Source: Sphingomonas sp. Leaf67 (GTDB lineage Bacteria; Pseudomonadota; Alphaproteobacteria; Sphingomonadales; Sphingomonadaceae). From it: DNA of 64,000 bases. The position numbers and the translations under genes were made by a program. This document shows, in pieces, positions 34,474 to 44,506 of this stretch. The notes under the pieces were generated by a model. The model was not told the DNA's origin. It saw only the letters and a list, made by a program, of their open reading frames with translations, and ran no database searches. Location of the stretch: assembly GCF_001421965.1 (NCBI RefSeq), contig NZ_LMLP01000019.1:186001-250000 (forward strand), given 5' to 3'. How positions within the stretch are numbered: position 1 is the first letter of the stretch; each line of letters begins with the position of its first letter.

Positions 34474-34946
34474 GGCGACGCTTCGATCGCGCCACGGATA
34501 CGGTCGCGCACCGCTTCGGCCTGATCGCGGGCAAGGCCCGGCACCGTGACCAGACTATGGTCGGTGCCGGCGGTGTGCAGCACCAGCGTCGCGACGCCGC
34601 AGCCGCGCTCGATCGGCCCCTGTGTCAGGTCGATATGCTGGACGCGGCCGATCGGCACGATGGTATGCACCCGCGTCAGCCAGCCATGGCCGATATGCAA
34701 TTCGTGCTCGTCCAGCGCGAACCCCCAATGCGCGAAGCGACGCGGCGGGGCGACCACCACCAGCCATAGCGCGATCAGGACTGCCACCACCGCGACGATG
34801 CCACTGGGCCAATCCTGCTGATACAGGATCGCTTCCGCCACCCCGGCGATGGCCAGCACGATCAGGGCGACGACGGCCGCCCGCCAGCGCAACACGGTAA
34901 CGAACCGACGGTCGAGCGGCGCGAGCGAAAGGGGCATAGGGTCCAT
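34467..34946 (-). CDS. bPH2 (DUF304) small membrane protein, YdbS-like
   Basis: A 159-aa protein with two helices (about 25-45 and 52-72) and one bPH2 domain (HWGFALDEHELHIGHGWLTRVHTIVPIGRVQHIDL). It is the first gene of the two-gene ydbS-ydbT-type operon. ATG 34946 is used; ATG 34937 is equally possible. A 132-base gap separates it from divergent purS. Confidence 0.82.
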   Translation of the reverse strand: MDPMPLSLAPLDRRFVTVLRWRAAVVALIVLAIAGVAEAILYQQDWPSGIVAVVAVLIALWLVVVAPPRRFAHWGFALDEHELHIGHGWLTRVHTIVPIGRVQHIDLTQGPIERGCGVATLVLHTAGTDHSLVTVPGLARDQAEAVRDRIRGAIEASPW

Positions 34947-35078
34947 GGCAGTGTGATAGGCAGGCAATACGGCGCGCTCAAGCGAATCCGGATGCGATGG
35001 CCCCGCGCCTCTTGTGCGCGGGCGCGGGCGGGGCCATAGCGCCCGCGACAAACCCAATTCGGACTTGAGGCAAGCTGC

Positions 35079-35309
35079 ATGAAACTCCGCATCGTCGTGA
35101 CGCTCAAGAACGGCGTACTCGATCCGCAGGGCAAGGCGATCGAACACGCGCTGGCCTCGCTCGGCTTCGCGGGCGTCGGCGAGGCGCGGGTCGGCAAGCT
35201 GATCGAGCTGGACGTCGCCGACGGCACCGATGACGAGACGATCGACGCGATGTGCCGCAAGCTGCTCGCCAATACGGTCATCGAAAACTACCGGGTCGAA
35301 CGCGCATGA
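35079..35309 (+). CDS. purS: Phosphoribosylformylglycinamidine synthase, PurS subunit
   Basis: A 76-aa small subunit that couples the glutaminase PurQ to PurL in purine synthesis (FGAR to FGAM). The full family sequence is present: [36 protein letters not shown] and the C-terminal [13 protein letters not shown]. It overlaps purQ by four bases. Confidence 0.95.
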   Translation: MKLRIVVTLKNGVLDPQGKAIEHALASLGFAGVGEARVGKLIELDVADGTDDETIDAMCRKLLANTVIENYRVERA

Positions 35310-35974
35310 AGACCGCCGTCATCGTCTTTCCGGGGTCGAACTGCGACCGCGACATCGCGGTGGCGCTGGAATCGGTCACCGGTACCGCGCCGACCATGGT
35401 CTGGCATCGCGACGCCGATCTGCCCGACGATATCGGTCTGGTCGCCGTGCCCGGCGGTTTTTCCTATGGCGACTATTTGCGCTCGGGCGCGATCGCGGCA
35501 CGGTCGCCGGTGATGCGCGCCGTGGTCGATGCGGCGGGCAAGGGCCTGCCGGTGCTCGGCATTTGCAACGGGTTCCAGATCCTGACCGAGGCGGGACTGC
35601 TGCCGGGCGCATTGATGCGCAACCGTGGCCTGTCCTTCGTCTGTCGCGACGTGGCGCTGCGCGTGGGGGAAGCCAGGTCGGCCTTCACCAGCGGATATCG
35701 CGCGGGCGACACGATCCGCGTGCCCGTCGCGCATCATGACGGCAATTATGTCGCCGACGAAGCGACGCTCGACCGGCTGGAGGGTGAGGGTCAGGTGGCG
35801 TTCCGCTATGCGGAACCGGTCAACGGCTCGGCACGCGACATCGCCGGACTGGTCAATGCCGGGGGCAATGTGCTCGGCATGATGCCCCACCCCGAACGCC
35901 GCATCGAAGCGGCACATGGCGGCCGCGACGGTCGCGCCCTGTTCGAAGGATTGCTGGCACGCGTCGGCGCCTGA
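35306..35974 (+). CDS. purQ: Phosphoribosylformylglycinamidine synthase, PurQ glutaminase subunit
   Basis: A 222-aa class I glutamine amidotransferase. The nucleophile is Cys in [10 protein letters not shown], and the His-Glu pair is in MPHPER near the C-terminus. FPGSNCDRD opens the protein and [12 protein letters not shown] is conserved. The expected partner purL does not follow; the convergent queuosine-precursor transporter gene begins one base after the stop. Confidence 0.95.
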   Translation: MKTAVIVFPGSNCDRDIAVALESVTGTAPTMVWHRDADLPDDIGLVAVPGGFSYGDYLRSGAIAARSPVMRAVVDAAGKGLPVLGICNGFQILTEAGLLPGALMRNRGLSFVCRDVALRVGEARSAFTSGYRAGDTIRVPVAHHDGNYVADEATLDRLEGEGQVAFRYAEPVNGSARDIAGLVNAGGNVLGMMPHPERRIEAAHGGRDGRALFEGLLARVGA

Positions 35975-35975
35975 C

Positions 35976-36725
35976 CTAGCGCGACCGGCCGCCTCCGGCG
36001 AAGGGGGAGAAGTCGGTCGCGGCATCGAACACATCGACCCCCTCGCGCCGCTTCAGCCAGCCGACCACGGCATAGGTGACCGGGGTCAGCACGATTTCCC
36101 AGCCGACCTTCATCGCCCAGTTGGTGACCAGGACGGTCAGCACCTGACCGGTCGGCCAGACGCCAAGGAACGCCAGCGGGTAGAAGATCGCGCTGTCGAC
36201 CGCCTGCCCGACGATCGTCGACCCGACCGTCCGCGTCCAGAGCGCGCGCCCGCCGGTCCAGATCTTCATGCGGGCAAGGACATAGGCGTTGACGAACTCG
36301 CCCGCCCAGAACGCGGCGATCGAGGCGAAGACGATGCGCGGCACCTGTCCGAAGACCGCTTCATAGGCACCCTGCCCCGTCCATCCGTCCGCAGGCGGCA
36401 TGGCGACGACGACCGCGGCCATGAACGCCATGAACAACAATGCGGCAAAGCCGACCCAGATGCACCGCCGGGCCCGGGCATAGCCATAGACTTCGGTCAG
36501 TACGTCGCCGATGACATAGGATACCGGAAAGAACAGGATGCCCGCGCCGAACACGAACGGCGTGCCGCCGATGTCGATCGCCGCCACCTTGCCCGCGCCG
36601 ATGATGTTCGACAGCAACAGGATGGCGACGAACGCGGCCATCACGATATCGAAATGGCGGAACCCCCGCGCCGGAAGCGTAGCGGCGTCGATTCGGGGCA
36701 ACGCGGTATCGGACAGGTCGGGCAT
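35976..36725 (-). CDS. Queuosine precursor transporter (YhhQ/VUT family)
   Basis: A 249-aa membrane protein with six predicted helices. Family features are LLLSNIIGAGKVAAIDIGG near helix 1-2, FPVSYVIGDVLTEVYGYARARR and WTRTVGSTIVGQAVDSAIFYPLAFLG. YhhQ takes up 7-cyano-7-deazaguanine for queuosine tRNA modification. It lies directly beside a tRNA-Arg gene transcribed the other way. Confidence 0.88.
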   Translation of the reverse strand: MPDLSDTALPRIDAATLPARGFRHFDIVMAAFVAILLLSNIIGAGKVAAIDIGGTPFVFGAGILFFPVSYVIGDVLTEVYGYARARRCIWVGFAALLFMAFMAAVVVAMPPADGWTGQGAYEAVFGQVPRIVFASIAAFWAGEFVNAYVLARMKIWTGGRALWTRTVGSTIVGQAVDSAIFYPLAFLGVWPTGQVLTVLVTNWAMKVGWEIVLTPVTYAVVGWLKRREGVDVFDAATDFSPFAGGGRSR

Positions 36726-36781
36726 GGCCGGGTTATGATAGCGGTTCCGCTTTGCCGCAATGCACGCTAACGAAGCAACGG

Positions 36782-36858
36782 GCACCCGTAGCTCAGCTGG
36801 ATAGAGCAAGGAGCTTCTACCTCCTTGGTCGGGGGTTCGAATCCCTCCGGGTGCGCCA
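36782..36858 (+). tRNA. tRNA-Arg (anticodon TCT)
   Basis: A 77-nt cloverleaf with encoded CCA. The acceptor stem is GCACCCG/CGGGTGC, the D arm GCTC/GAGC, the anticodon stem AGGAG/CTCCT with loop CTTCTAC giving anticodon TCT, and the T arm GGGGG-TTCGAAT-CCCTC with one G-T pair. It decodes the rare AGA codon. It stands alone, immediately before the degenerate alpha-galactoside locus. Confidence 0.95.
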
Positions 36859-37170
36859 TTTCCGTGTCCTTTGCCACGCACGACGGACGTTCCGTCCGAC
36901 GTGGTGGACCGCGGCGACACTGAGTTGCCTGCCCTGCCGGAGCATTGAGCAGGCCATTCAGCGCCGCTTAGCATTGCCGTCCAAACCGGCCTGTTCGGCA
37001 ATCCGTTCGCTGATGCTGCGGCGTCGACAAAGGCACCGGCCGACATCGCACGGTTCGAATCGAACAGCGCAAAGCATTAAATAAGTTCCTTATTGCCTTG
37101 CCCGGACGCAATTATCATATATTTACGAACAAACGATTGCACATGAGGTGGTCGGTAGGAGGGGGTTGCG
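36859..37170. other. Intergenic region between tRNA-Arg and the alpha-galactosidase gene
   Basis: 312 bases without a credible gene. A GGACG/CGTCC hairpin just after the tRNA (around 36884-36897) may be its terminator. The last 120 bases are AT-rich compared with the rest of the window and contain two perfect inverted repeats, listed separately, before a GTAGGAGGGGG ribosome-binding site. Confidence 0.6.
37053..37094. promoter_or_regulatory. Two inverted repeats upstream of the alpha-galactosidase gene
   Basis: GTTCGA-A-TCGAAC at 37053-37065 and AATAAG-TTC-CTTATT at 37080-37094 are each perfect inverted repeats with 6-bp arms. They lie 75-120 bases before the start codon in an AT-rich stretch. 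They are candidate operators for the substrate-responsive regulator such a catabolic gene would need. No regulator gene is present nearby. Confidence 0.4.
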
Positions 37171-39273
37171 ATGAAGCTGAGCAATGTGCTTCTCGCCGGA
37201 CTGATCGGGGTTTCCGCGACGACGCCTGCCTTTGCGAAGGTGACGGCCACGCAGGCTGCCCGCGTCTTTCGCCTCGATGGCGACGGCATGACCTGTGCGC
37301 TCGGCGTCGACGACAAAGGGTATCTGCAGCCGCTCTACTGGGGACAACCCTCGCGGCGGGTGATCCGGGCCTCAAGACCATTTTTGCCGACGGCAATCGC
37401 GACCTCGTGCCCAAATACAAGTCGCACCGGGTGCAGGGCGAGACGCTGCTGGTCGACTTGGTCGATATCCGGCGGCCGCTCGGCGTTACGTTGCGCTACA
37501 CGATCGATCCAGAAACCGGCGTGCTGGCACGGTCAGCATCGGTCCGCAACGGAGATCGGCGCGCCGTGCGCGTCGACCAGATCGCATCGGCGGTGTTCGC
37601 CCTGCCGGTCGGCGACGATTATCGGTTGCACTATCAGACCGGCTGCCATGCCGCAGAATGGACCGGGAAGGACGTGGCGATCACCCCCGGCGCCGACGCT
37701 GCTGGAAAGCCGACGCGGTTCGACCGGCCACGGTAACAATCCGTATTTCGCCATCGGTCGCGAAGGGGTCACCAGCGAGGACGCCGGGCCGGTATGGTAC
37801 GGCGCGCTGGCATGGTCGGGATCGTTCCGGATCAGCGTGGGACAGGACAATCTGGGACGTGTCCGGGTCATGGGTGGCTACAACCCCTATGACTTTTCGT
37901 GGTCGTTGAAGCCCGGCGAGACGCTGGACACCCCTGTCTTCTACGCAGGCTATTCGGACGGCGGCATGGGAGGCGCTTCGCGCACCTTCCACCGCTTCCA
38001 GAACGCGAACATCCTGTCCGACGGCGAACGCGCCAAGCCGCGCCCGGTCGTCTACAACAGCTGGGAAGCTACCGCGTTCGACGTGACCAAGGCGGGACAG
38101 GAAGCGTTGGCGGAGAAGGCGGCGAGGATCGGTGTCGAACGTTTCGTGGTTGATGACGGCTGGTTCGGCGCGCGCAACAGCGACAAGGCGGGGTTGGGCG
38201 ACTGGACCGTCAACCGCACCAAATTCCCCAATGGCCTGAAACCGCTGATCGACAAGGTGCATTCGCTCGGCATGGATTTCGGTCTGTGGGTCGAACCGGA
38301 AATGGTCAATGTCGACAGCGACCTGTACCGCGCCCACCCCGATTGGGTTCTGCATTATCCCGATCGTCCCCGGACCGAGGGCCGAAACCAACTGGTGCTC
38401 AATCTCGCGCGGACCGACGTGCGTGATCATCTGCTGGCGGTCCTCGACAAGCTGGTCGCGGAGAACGACATCGCCTTCCTGAAATGGGATTACAACCGCA
38501 ACTGGACCGAAGCCGGATGGCCGGCGGTACCGGTGCAGGATCAGCAGCGCGTGTATGTCGAATATGTCCGCAACCTGTATCATATCCTGTCCGAACTGCG
38601 GCGGCGTCACCAGAAGCTGGAGATCGAGGGTTGCTCGGGCGGCGGCGGTCGTGTCGATCTGGGCATCCTCGGTTTCTCCGACGAAGTATGGCCGTCGGAT
38701 AATACCGACCCGGCCGACCGGTTGATGATCCAGGACGGTTTTACCCAGGCCTATCCGGTGTCGGTGATGATGGCATGGGTGACCGACAGCCCGAGCTGGG
38801 CGAACACCCGCGCCACCTCGCTCGACTATCGCTTCCTGTCGTCGATGCAGGGCGGGCTCGGCATCGGGGCCAATCTCGACAAATGGCAGGCGGAGGATTT
38901 CACCACCGCCGCCAAATGGGTCGCCGCCTACAAGACCATCCGTCAAACCGTGCAGCGCGGGCAGCTCTATCGAATCGATCCGCCGACCAGGGACAACGCA
39001 TCGTCCGCGACGATGTATGTCGAACAGGATCGGCGGCAGGGCGTGATGTTCCAGATGCTCCATTCGTCGATGTGGCGCGACAATCCGGTCGCCGAGCATC
39101 CGCAGGGGTTGGACCCGGCACAGACCTATACCGTCCGCATCCTAGGTGGCGGCAAGCTGCCCGAAGGTGTGCCGGCGCGGGCCAGCGGCGCCTACTGGAT
39201 GGAGCGCGGTCTGCGCGCACCGCTCAAGGGTGACTTCGTGGGGTCCGCTTTCGTGTTCGACGCCGTGAAATAG
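37171..39273 (+). pseudogene. GH36 alpha-galactosidase with two compensating frameshifts
   Basis: A signal peptide (residues 1-22) and about 40 further residues up to PLYWGQP read normally. Near 37350 one base appears missing (frame continues as LAAGDPGLKTIFADGN in another frame), and near 37695 one base appears gained, restoring the frame at LLESRRGSTGHGNNPYF. The 115 codons between would be scrambled although the 700-codon frame has no stop. The GH36 catalytic domain after it is intact: YNSWEA, FVVDDGWFG, nucleophile Asp in FLKWDYNRN and acid/base Asp in WPSDNTDPADR. The damaged part belongs to the N-terminal beta-sandwich domain, so folding is doubtful. The enzyme would release galactose from alpha-galactosides such as raffinose. 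Confidence 0.8.
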
Positions 39274-39353
39274 TCGATAGAATCGAGGGGACAGAGTCCA
39301 TTCAGAAGGCTCGCCCCTCCCCGACCACCATCCATTCTCAGGGGGGGATATCT

Positions 39354-42214
39354 ATGCGTACGTCATTCAAGACCGTATTGCTCGCAGGCGGAATGCTGCT
39401 GGCCGGACCCGTGTTCGCGCAGGACGCCACGCAGCCGGAAGCGGGCGCGCCGCAGACCAGCCCTGCGGGCGCCGTGCAGGAACCGACCCCCGTTGCCGCA
39501 CAGGTCGGCCCGGACACCCCCGAGGTTGCCGACGATATCGTCGTCACCGGCATCCGAAGCAGCCTCGCATCGTCGGCGCGGGTGAAGCGGGAATCGCAAC
39601 AGATCATCGATACGATCTCTGCCGAGGATGTCGGCAAATTCCCCGATGCGAACATCGCGGAGTCGCTGCGACGGATCACCGGCGTCGCGATCGACCGGTC
39701 GGGCGGCGAAGGCCAGTTCATCACCGTTCGCGGGCTCGGGCCGGAATTCAACACCGTGCGGGTCAACGGCCGGGTGATGGCGACCGACAATCCGGTCGTG
39801 AATTCTCGTTCGACGTCCTGTCGTCGAACATGATCCAGCGCACCGACGTGTACAAGTCGAGCGTTCCCGAACTGCAGGAAGGCGGCATCCGCGCGACGGT
39901 CAACATCATCACCGCCCGGCCGCTCGATGGCCGCAGCGGCTTCCACCTCGCCGCGTCGGCCGGTGGCATCTACGACACGCTGCGCGAGAAGCTCAGCCCC
40001 GACCTGTCGGCGGTCACGTCGCTCACCAACGATGCCAAAACGATCGGCATCGTCCTGTCGGGATCGTACACCGACCGCCGCAGCCAACTGGACTATGTGC
40101 AGACCGATGGTTGGCTGTTCGGTCCGCAGAACGTCGTCAACGGCAACGCGAATTCGACCGGGCTGACCACCGCCGCGCTCGGCAATACCGGCGCGACGGT
40201 CAACGTTCCCCAGAATCTCGCCTTCGCACGTCAGGAGGACCGGCGTCGGCGGATCAATCTGGCCGGGGCGTTGCAGGCGAAGCTCCGCGACCAGCTGTTG
40301 CTGACCGTCAACGGGATCTTTTCAAAGTTCGATGTCTTCACCCACCGCAATATCTTCGCGAATTTCTATTCGTCGCCCCATATCGGGTTGCAGGTCGACG
40401 AGACCGGCACGGCGACCGGGTTCAACCGCCCCGGACAGTAGTTCCTTGCCGCCAATCCGTTGCTGTCACAGCGGGTGTCGCTGTCGCAGGACGACAATAT
40501 CGTCAACAACAACGATCGCCGCACCGAAACCTATCCGGTCGGCCGCAACCTGAAATGGAACCCGGCGGACGATGTCGAGGTGCGGTTCGACGCGTCGACG
40601 TCGAAGGCGAAACAGCGTAACCCGATCCAGTTCGTCGTTGTCGGGTCGCTGGCACAGACCAGCCCGCGTTTCGACCTGAACAAGGGCGAGGATCTGCCGA
40701 CCGCGTCCAACTTCGGCAACATCACCGATGCGTCGCTGATGCGGGCACATTATACCGGCGCGGAGAACAACCGGGTCAGCGATCGCAGTTCCGAATTCCA
40801 CCTCGATACCGACTATCAGATTCAGAACAGCATCCTGAAGACGGTACGGATCGGCATGGCCTATTCGGACCGGACGAAGCAGCGGCGCTTCTTTTACAAC
40901 TTCGACGGGGGTTGCGCCTATTGCGGCTACGACATTCCGATGGATACGTCGCTGCTATCGCCGTTCAAGCTCGACAACTTCCTGCCCGGCGTATCGGGCA
41001 GCCAGAACGTGCCGCAACAATTCTTCACCTATGATCCGAATGCGGTGATCGCGTTCTTGTCGAACCCGACGAACCTCGCCCGGGCGCGTCAGGGGCGGAC
41101 GGCGGCTGAACAGGCTGCGGAGGCTGCACGGCTGCTGGCATTGCCCGGCGGTCCGTACGGGGTCCGCGAGAACCCCGGCAGCCAGCTGAACGTCAACGAA
41201 CGGCTGCTCGCGACGTACATTGCCATGTCGTTCGGCGGCGATAACTGGAGCGGCAATGCCGGTGTCCGCGTCGTGCGAACCCAAACGGAGTCGCGCGGCT
41301 TCGCGCAGCCGGTCCTCGACATTACCAACACCCGCGGCGACGATACGCTGGTCTTCACCTATGGCGCGTCGACGCTGGTCTCGGTCGGCAACAGCTATGT
41401 CAACGCGCTGCCATCGGCCAACATCAAGTTCAATGTCACCGACAAGCTGATCACCCGCGCCGCCTTCTCCTAGACGATGACGCGGCCGACGCTGACCGAC
41501 CTCGGGGTCGACAATTCGTTCGGCCGCCGCATTTCCGTACCGCAGTCGAGCGGCGGGAACCCGACGCTCGAACCGTTCAAGTCGACGAACTACGACATTT
41601 CGGTCGAATATTATCTGAATTCGATCAGTTATGTAAGCGCCGGCGCGTTCTACAAGAAGCTCGATAACTTCCTCGAACTCCAGACGCTGCCGATCCAGCG
41701 GTTCGGACGGACGTTCCAGGATACCCGGACACGTACCGGGCAGACCGGCTATATCCGCGGTATCGAAGTCGGGGGCCAGTACACGTTCGACTGGTTGCCG
41801 AGCGTGCTGTCGGGCTTCGGTGTCGCTGGCAACTATACCTATGTCGACAGCAAGGCCGAGCGTGACTCCGCGCTGGCCGATTACGACTGCGGCTATAACG
41901 GCCTGTCGCCACATTCGGCGAATGGCAGCGTGTTCTTCGAGAAATACGGCATCTCGGCGCGTACATCGTACAACTGGCGATCGGAATATCTCCGCGCGTG
42001 TCGTTCGGATCATGGTCGTCCGCGCAATCGTTCGGCCTATGGGCAGCTCGATTTCAACGTCGGCTATGACTTCACGCCGAACGTGCAGGTCTATGTGCAG
42101 GGGGTGAATGTCACCAACCAGCGGATCCACGAATGGTCGGCGATCAAGGATCGCTTCCTGCTGCTGCAGGAGACGGGCGCGCGGTATAATTTCGGCGCCC
42201 GGGTGAAGTTCTGA
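39354..42214 (+). pseudogene. TonB-dependent receptor, disrupted by one frameshift and two TAG codons
   Basis: The intact gene would encode about 950 residues: signal peptide (ending VFA), TonB box region DDIVVTGIRSSL, plug (IDTISAEDVGKFPDANIAESL, ITVRGLGPEFN) and a beta-barrel ending in the aromatic-terminated GARYNFGARVKF. Lesions: a one-base deletion near 39795 (NPVVNSR should be NP-GREFSFDVLSS), an in-frame TAG at 40439-40441 within GFNRPGQ*FLAANP and a second TAG at 41471-41473 within RAAFS*TMTRP. The two TAG codons and everything after the deletion share one frame. It lies 80 bases after the alpha-galactosidase gene and was probably the outer-membrane importer for its substrate. Confidence 0.9.
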
Positions 42215-42219
42215 CGAAC

Positions 42220-42259
42220 GGACACCCGCCGGCCGTTCGTCGGCGGCTGGCGGGTGTCC
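42220..42259 (+). terminator. Hairpin after the TonB-dependent receptor
   Basis: A 16-bp stem with one mismatch (GGACACCCGCC at 42220-42230 pairing with GGCGGGTGTCC at 42249-42259) starts six bases after the receptor stop codon. It has no T tract but sits exactly where a terminator is expected, before the convergent GST gene. Confidence 0.65.
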
Positions 42260-42287
42260 CGATCGGTCGCCGCGTTACCGCGATCGG

Positions 42288-42932
42288 TCAGGCATAGGCG
42301 TAGGTGCCGCCCGCCTTCAGTGCTGCCTGATAGGCGGGACGCGCGTGGATGCGATCGAGCCAGGCGATGGTGCGGGGGCGGGAAGCGTCGAGGCCAGCGC
42401 GGCTGCGCGCGGCTTCGAGGGGGAAGCTCATCATGACGTCGGCGGCGGTCATCTCGTCGCCGGCGAACCATTCGTTCGCGGCGAGATGCGATTCGACATA
42501 GTCGAGATGGACGTCGATCATCGGCTGGATCTTCTTCTGCGCGGCCTTGCCCAGCAGCGGCACGCGGCCGAGCACCAGCTTTACCAGCAGCGGCGGCATC
42601 AGCGAGCCTTCGGCATAGTGAAGGAAGTGGCGATAATGGAGCGCGGCGCGGCGATGGGCGGGCGTGCCGAGACGGCCATCCGCCTTTTCGACCAGATATT
42701 CGACGATCGCGCCAGTTTCGGCGACGACCAGCGGACCGCCGCTGCTGCCGGCATTGCTGTCCTCGATCACCGGCGACTTGCCCAGCGGATGGATGCGGCG
42801 CAATTCGGGCGGTGCCAACATCGTCGCCTTGTCCCGCTCATAGCGCTTCACTTCATAGGGAAGCCGCAATTCCTCGAGCAGCCAGAGGACGCGTTGCGAG
42901 CGGGAATTTTCGAGGTGGTGGACGACGATCAT
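42288..42932 (-). CDS. Glutathione S-transferase family protein
   Basis: A 214-aa cytosolic protein. The N-terminal thioredoxin-like domain (VHHLENSRSQRVLWLLEEL) has a Ser in the position of the catalytic residue, LGKSPVIED with the cis-Pro, and VAETGAIVEYL for glutathione binding. The helical C-terminal domain contains MTAADVMMSF. The start is chosen at MIVVHHLEN, 22 residues inside a longer open frame, because AGGGATG precedes it and the family starts there. Confidence 0.87.
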   Translation of the reverse strand: MIVVHHLENSRSQRVLWLLEELRLPYEVKRYERDKATMLAPPELRRIHPLGKSPVIEDSNAGSSGGPLVVAETGAIVEYLVEKADGRLGTPAHRRAALHYRHFLHYAEGSLMPPLLVKLVLGRVPLLGKAAQKKIQPMIDVHLDYVESHLAANEWFAGDEMTAADVMMSFPLEAARSRAGLDASRPRTIAWLDRIHARPAYQAALKAGGTYAYA

Positions 42933-43116
42933 CGGAACATCCCTGTGTGCGGTCAGCGGCTTGGCCGAACCAATGCCGCATGCCGACGTAGGTTGCACGA
43001 TAGGGAAACGGGATCGGCGGAAGTTGGCGAAGGTTACACGAAACGAGCCATCGCAGGCCCCGTCCCGTTCAAGAAAAATCGTTTCATTGCAGTCGTTAAG
43101 CTACAACGCAAAGTGT

Positions 43117-43142
43117 ATCGGGCGGCACGTTGGCCGCCCGAT
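43117..43142 (-). terminator. Hairpin downstream of recA
   Basis: A perfect 10-bp stem (ATCGGGCGGC at 43117-43126 with GCCGCCCGAT at 43133-43142) and six-base loop, 11 bases after the recA stop codon on the minus strand. The following transcript ACACTTTGC is only weakly U-rich. Confidence 0.6.
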
Positions 43143-43153
43143 ATTGGCACCGA

Positions 43154-44248
43154 TTACAGGTCGTCGTCACCATCGTCGGCGTCGGGACCGGCCATCATCT
43201 CCTCCGCGACCTTTTCGGTGCGCTGGCGGATCGCGGCCTCCAGCTTGTCGCGCAGTTCGGGATGTTCGGTCAGGAAGTTCTTCGCGTTCTCACGCCCCTG
43301 CCCGATCCGCACGCTGTCATAGCTGAACCACGCGCCCGATTTCTCGACCAGACCCGCCTTCACACCCAGATCGAGGATCTCGCCGATCTTCGAAATGCCC
43401 TGCCCGTACATGATGTCGAATTCGACCTGCTTGAACGGCGGTGCGACCTTGTTCTTCACCACCTTCACGCGGGTGGTGTTGCCGATAATCTCGTCGCGAT
43501 CCTTGATCTGCCCGGTGCGACGGATGTCGAGGCGGACCGACGCGTAGAATTTCAGCGCGTTGCCGCCGGTGGTCGTCTCCGGGTTGCCGTACATCACGCC
43601 GATCTTCATGCGCAGCTGGTTGATGAAGATCACCATGCAGCGCGAGCGGCTGATCGAGCCGGTCAGCTTGCGCAGCGACTGCGACATCAGACGCGCCTGC
43701 AGGCCGACATGACTGTCACCCATCTCGCCTTCGATTTCCGCACGCGGGACCAGCGCGGCGACCGAGTCCACCACCAGCACGTCGATCGCGTTCGAGCGGA
43801 CCAGCGTATCGACAATTTCGAGCGCCTGTTCGCCGGTATCGGGCTGCGACACGATCAGTTCGTCGATGTTGACGCCCAGCTTCTTCGCATAGACCGGATC
43901 GAGCGCATGTTCGGCGTCGACAAAGGCAACGGTGCCACCGCCCTTCTGCGCCTCTGCCAGCACATGCAGCGCCAGCGTGGTTTTCCCCGAGCTTTCCGGG
44001 CCGTACACTTCGATCACGCGTCCGCGCGGCAGGCCGCCGACGCCGAGCGCGATGTCGAGGCCGAGCGAGCCGGTCGAGATCGCCTCGACCTGCATCGCTT
44101 CCTTCTGGCCCAGCTTCATCGCCGAACCCTTGCCGAACGCCCGATCGATCTGCGCCAGCGCGGCGTCGAGCGCCTTTTGCCGTTCGCCCGCCGCCTTGTC
44201 GTTTGCCGCCGCCATCTTGCTATCGACCGCCTTCAGATTTGCCGCCAT
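43154..44248 (-). CDS. recA: Recombinase A
   Basis: A 364-aa strand-exchange protein and SOS co-protease. Walker A is GPESSGKTT, Walker [11 protein letters not shown], the MAW-type motif [22 protein letters not shown], and the acidic C-terminal tail is DADDGDDD. The N-terminal 12 residues before a second Met (44215) are typical extensions. The region upstream has no clear GTTC-N7-GTTC LexA box. A repeat cluster lies further upstream. Confidence 0.97.
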   Translation of the reverse strand: MAANLKAVDSKMAAANDKAAGERQKALDAALAQIDRAFGKGSAMKLGQKEAMQVEAISTGSLGLDIALGVGGLPRGRVIEVYGPESSGKTTLALHVLAEAQKGGGTVAFVDAEHALDPVYAKKLGVNIDELIVSQPDTGEQALEIVDTLVRSNAIDVLVVDSVAALVPRAEIEGEMGDSHVGLQARLMSQSLRKLTGSISRSRCMVIFINQLRMKIGVMYGNPETTTGGNALKFYASVRLDIRRTGQIKDRDEIIGNTTRVKVVKNKVAPPFKQVEFDIMYGQGISKIGEILDLGVKAGLVEKSGAWFSYDSVRIGQGRENAKNFLTEHPELRDKLEAAIRQRTEKVAEEMMAGPDADDGDDDL

Positions 44249-44386
44249 GTCCAGCCTTTCGCGTAGAGCAACCGCGTCGAGGGTTCAACGCGTCTGTTGG
44301 ATTTGCATGTATTCGTTTTGTTCCCGTTCCGCAATAGGGCGGTGTATCCTTTGCGGGTAGCGGATGACCGGATTTGAGAGAGAAAA

Positions 44387-44501
44387 CGCTCGCTGACGCG
44401 AGCGTGCAAGCCTTCGGGCTCGCTTCGCCCCTCTCCCGACCTGCGCTAGCCAGCTTCGCTGGCAAGCTTCGGTATCCCTCTCCCCTTTCCAGGGGAGAGG
44501 G
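44387..44501 (-). repeat. Composite palindromic element upstream of recA
   Basis: Three hairpins in series: CGCTCGC/GCGAGCG (44387-44404), CTAGCCAGC/GCTGGC with flanking AAGCTT around 44446-44470, and CCCTCTCCCCT/AGGGGAGAGGG (44475-44501). Its reverse complement matches the element at 50371-50482 along most of its length, so these are two copies of one dispersed element in opposite orientation. The last hairpin has the same core as the DUF559-cassette repeats. Confidence 0.8.
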
Positions 44502-44506
44502 CTGGA

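Noticed and set aside
36859..37170. Integrase-type attachment site after tRNA-Arg
   Set aside because: No second copy of the tRNA 3' end and no integrase gene were found.
40439..41473. Recoding of TAG as an amino acid in the TonB-dependent receptor
   Set aside because: An upstream frameshift would still prevent synthesis, and no suppressor tRNA or pyrrolysine gene is present in the window.
44249..44340. LexA/SOS box upstream of recA
   Set aside because: GTTC occurs twice near 44330 but with two bases between copies instead of the seven of the alphaproteobacterial box, so no operator is called.
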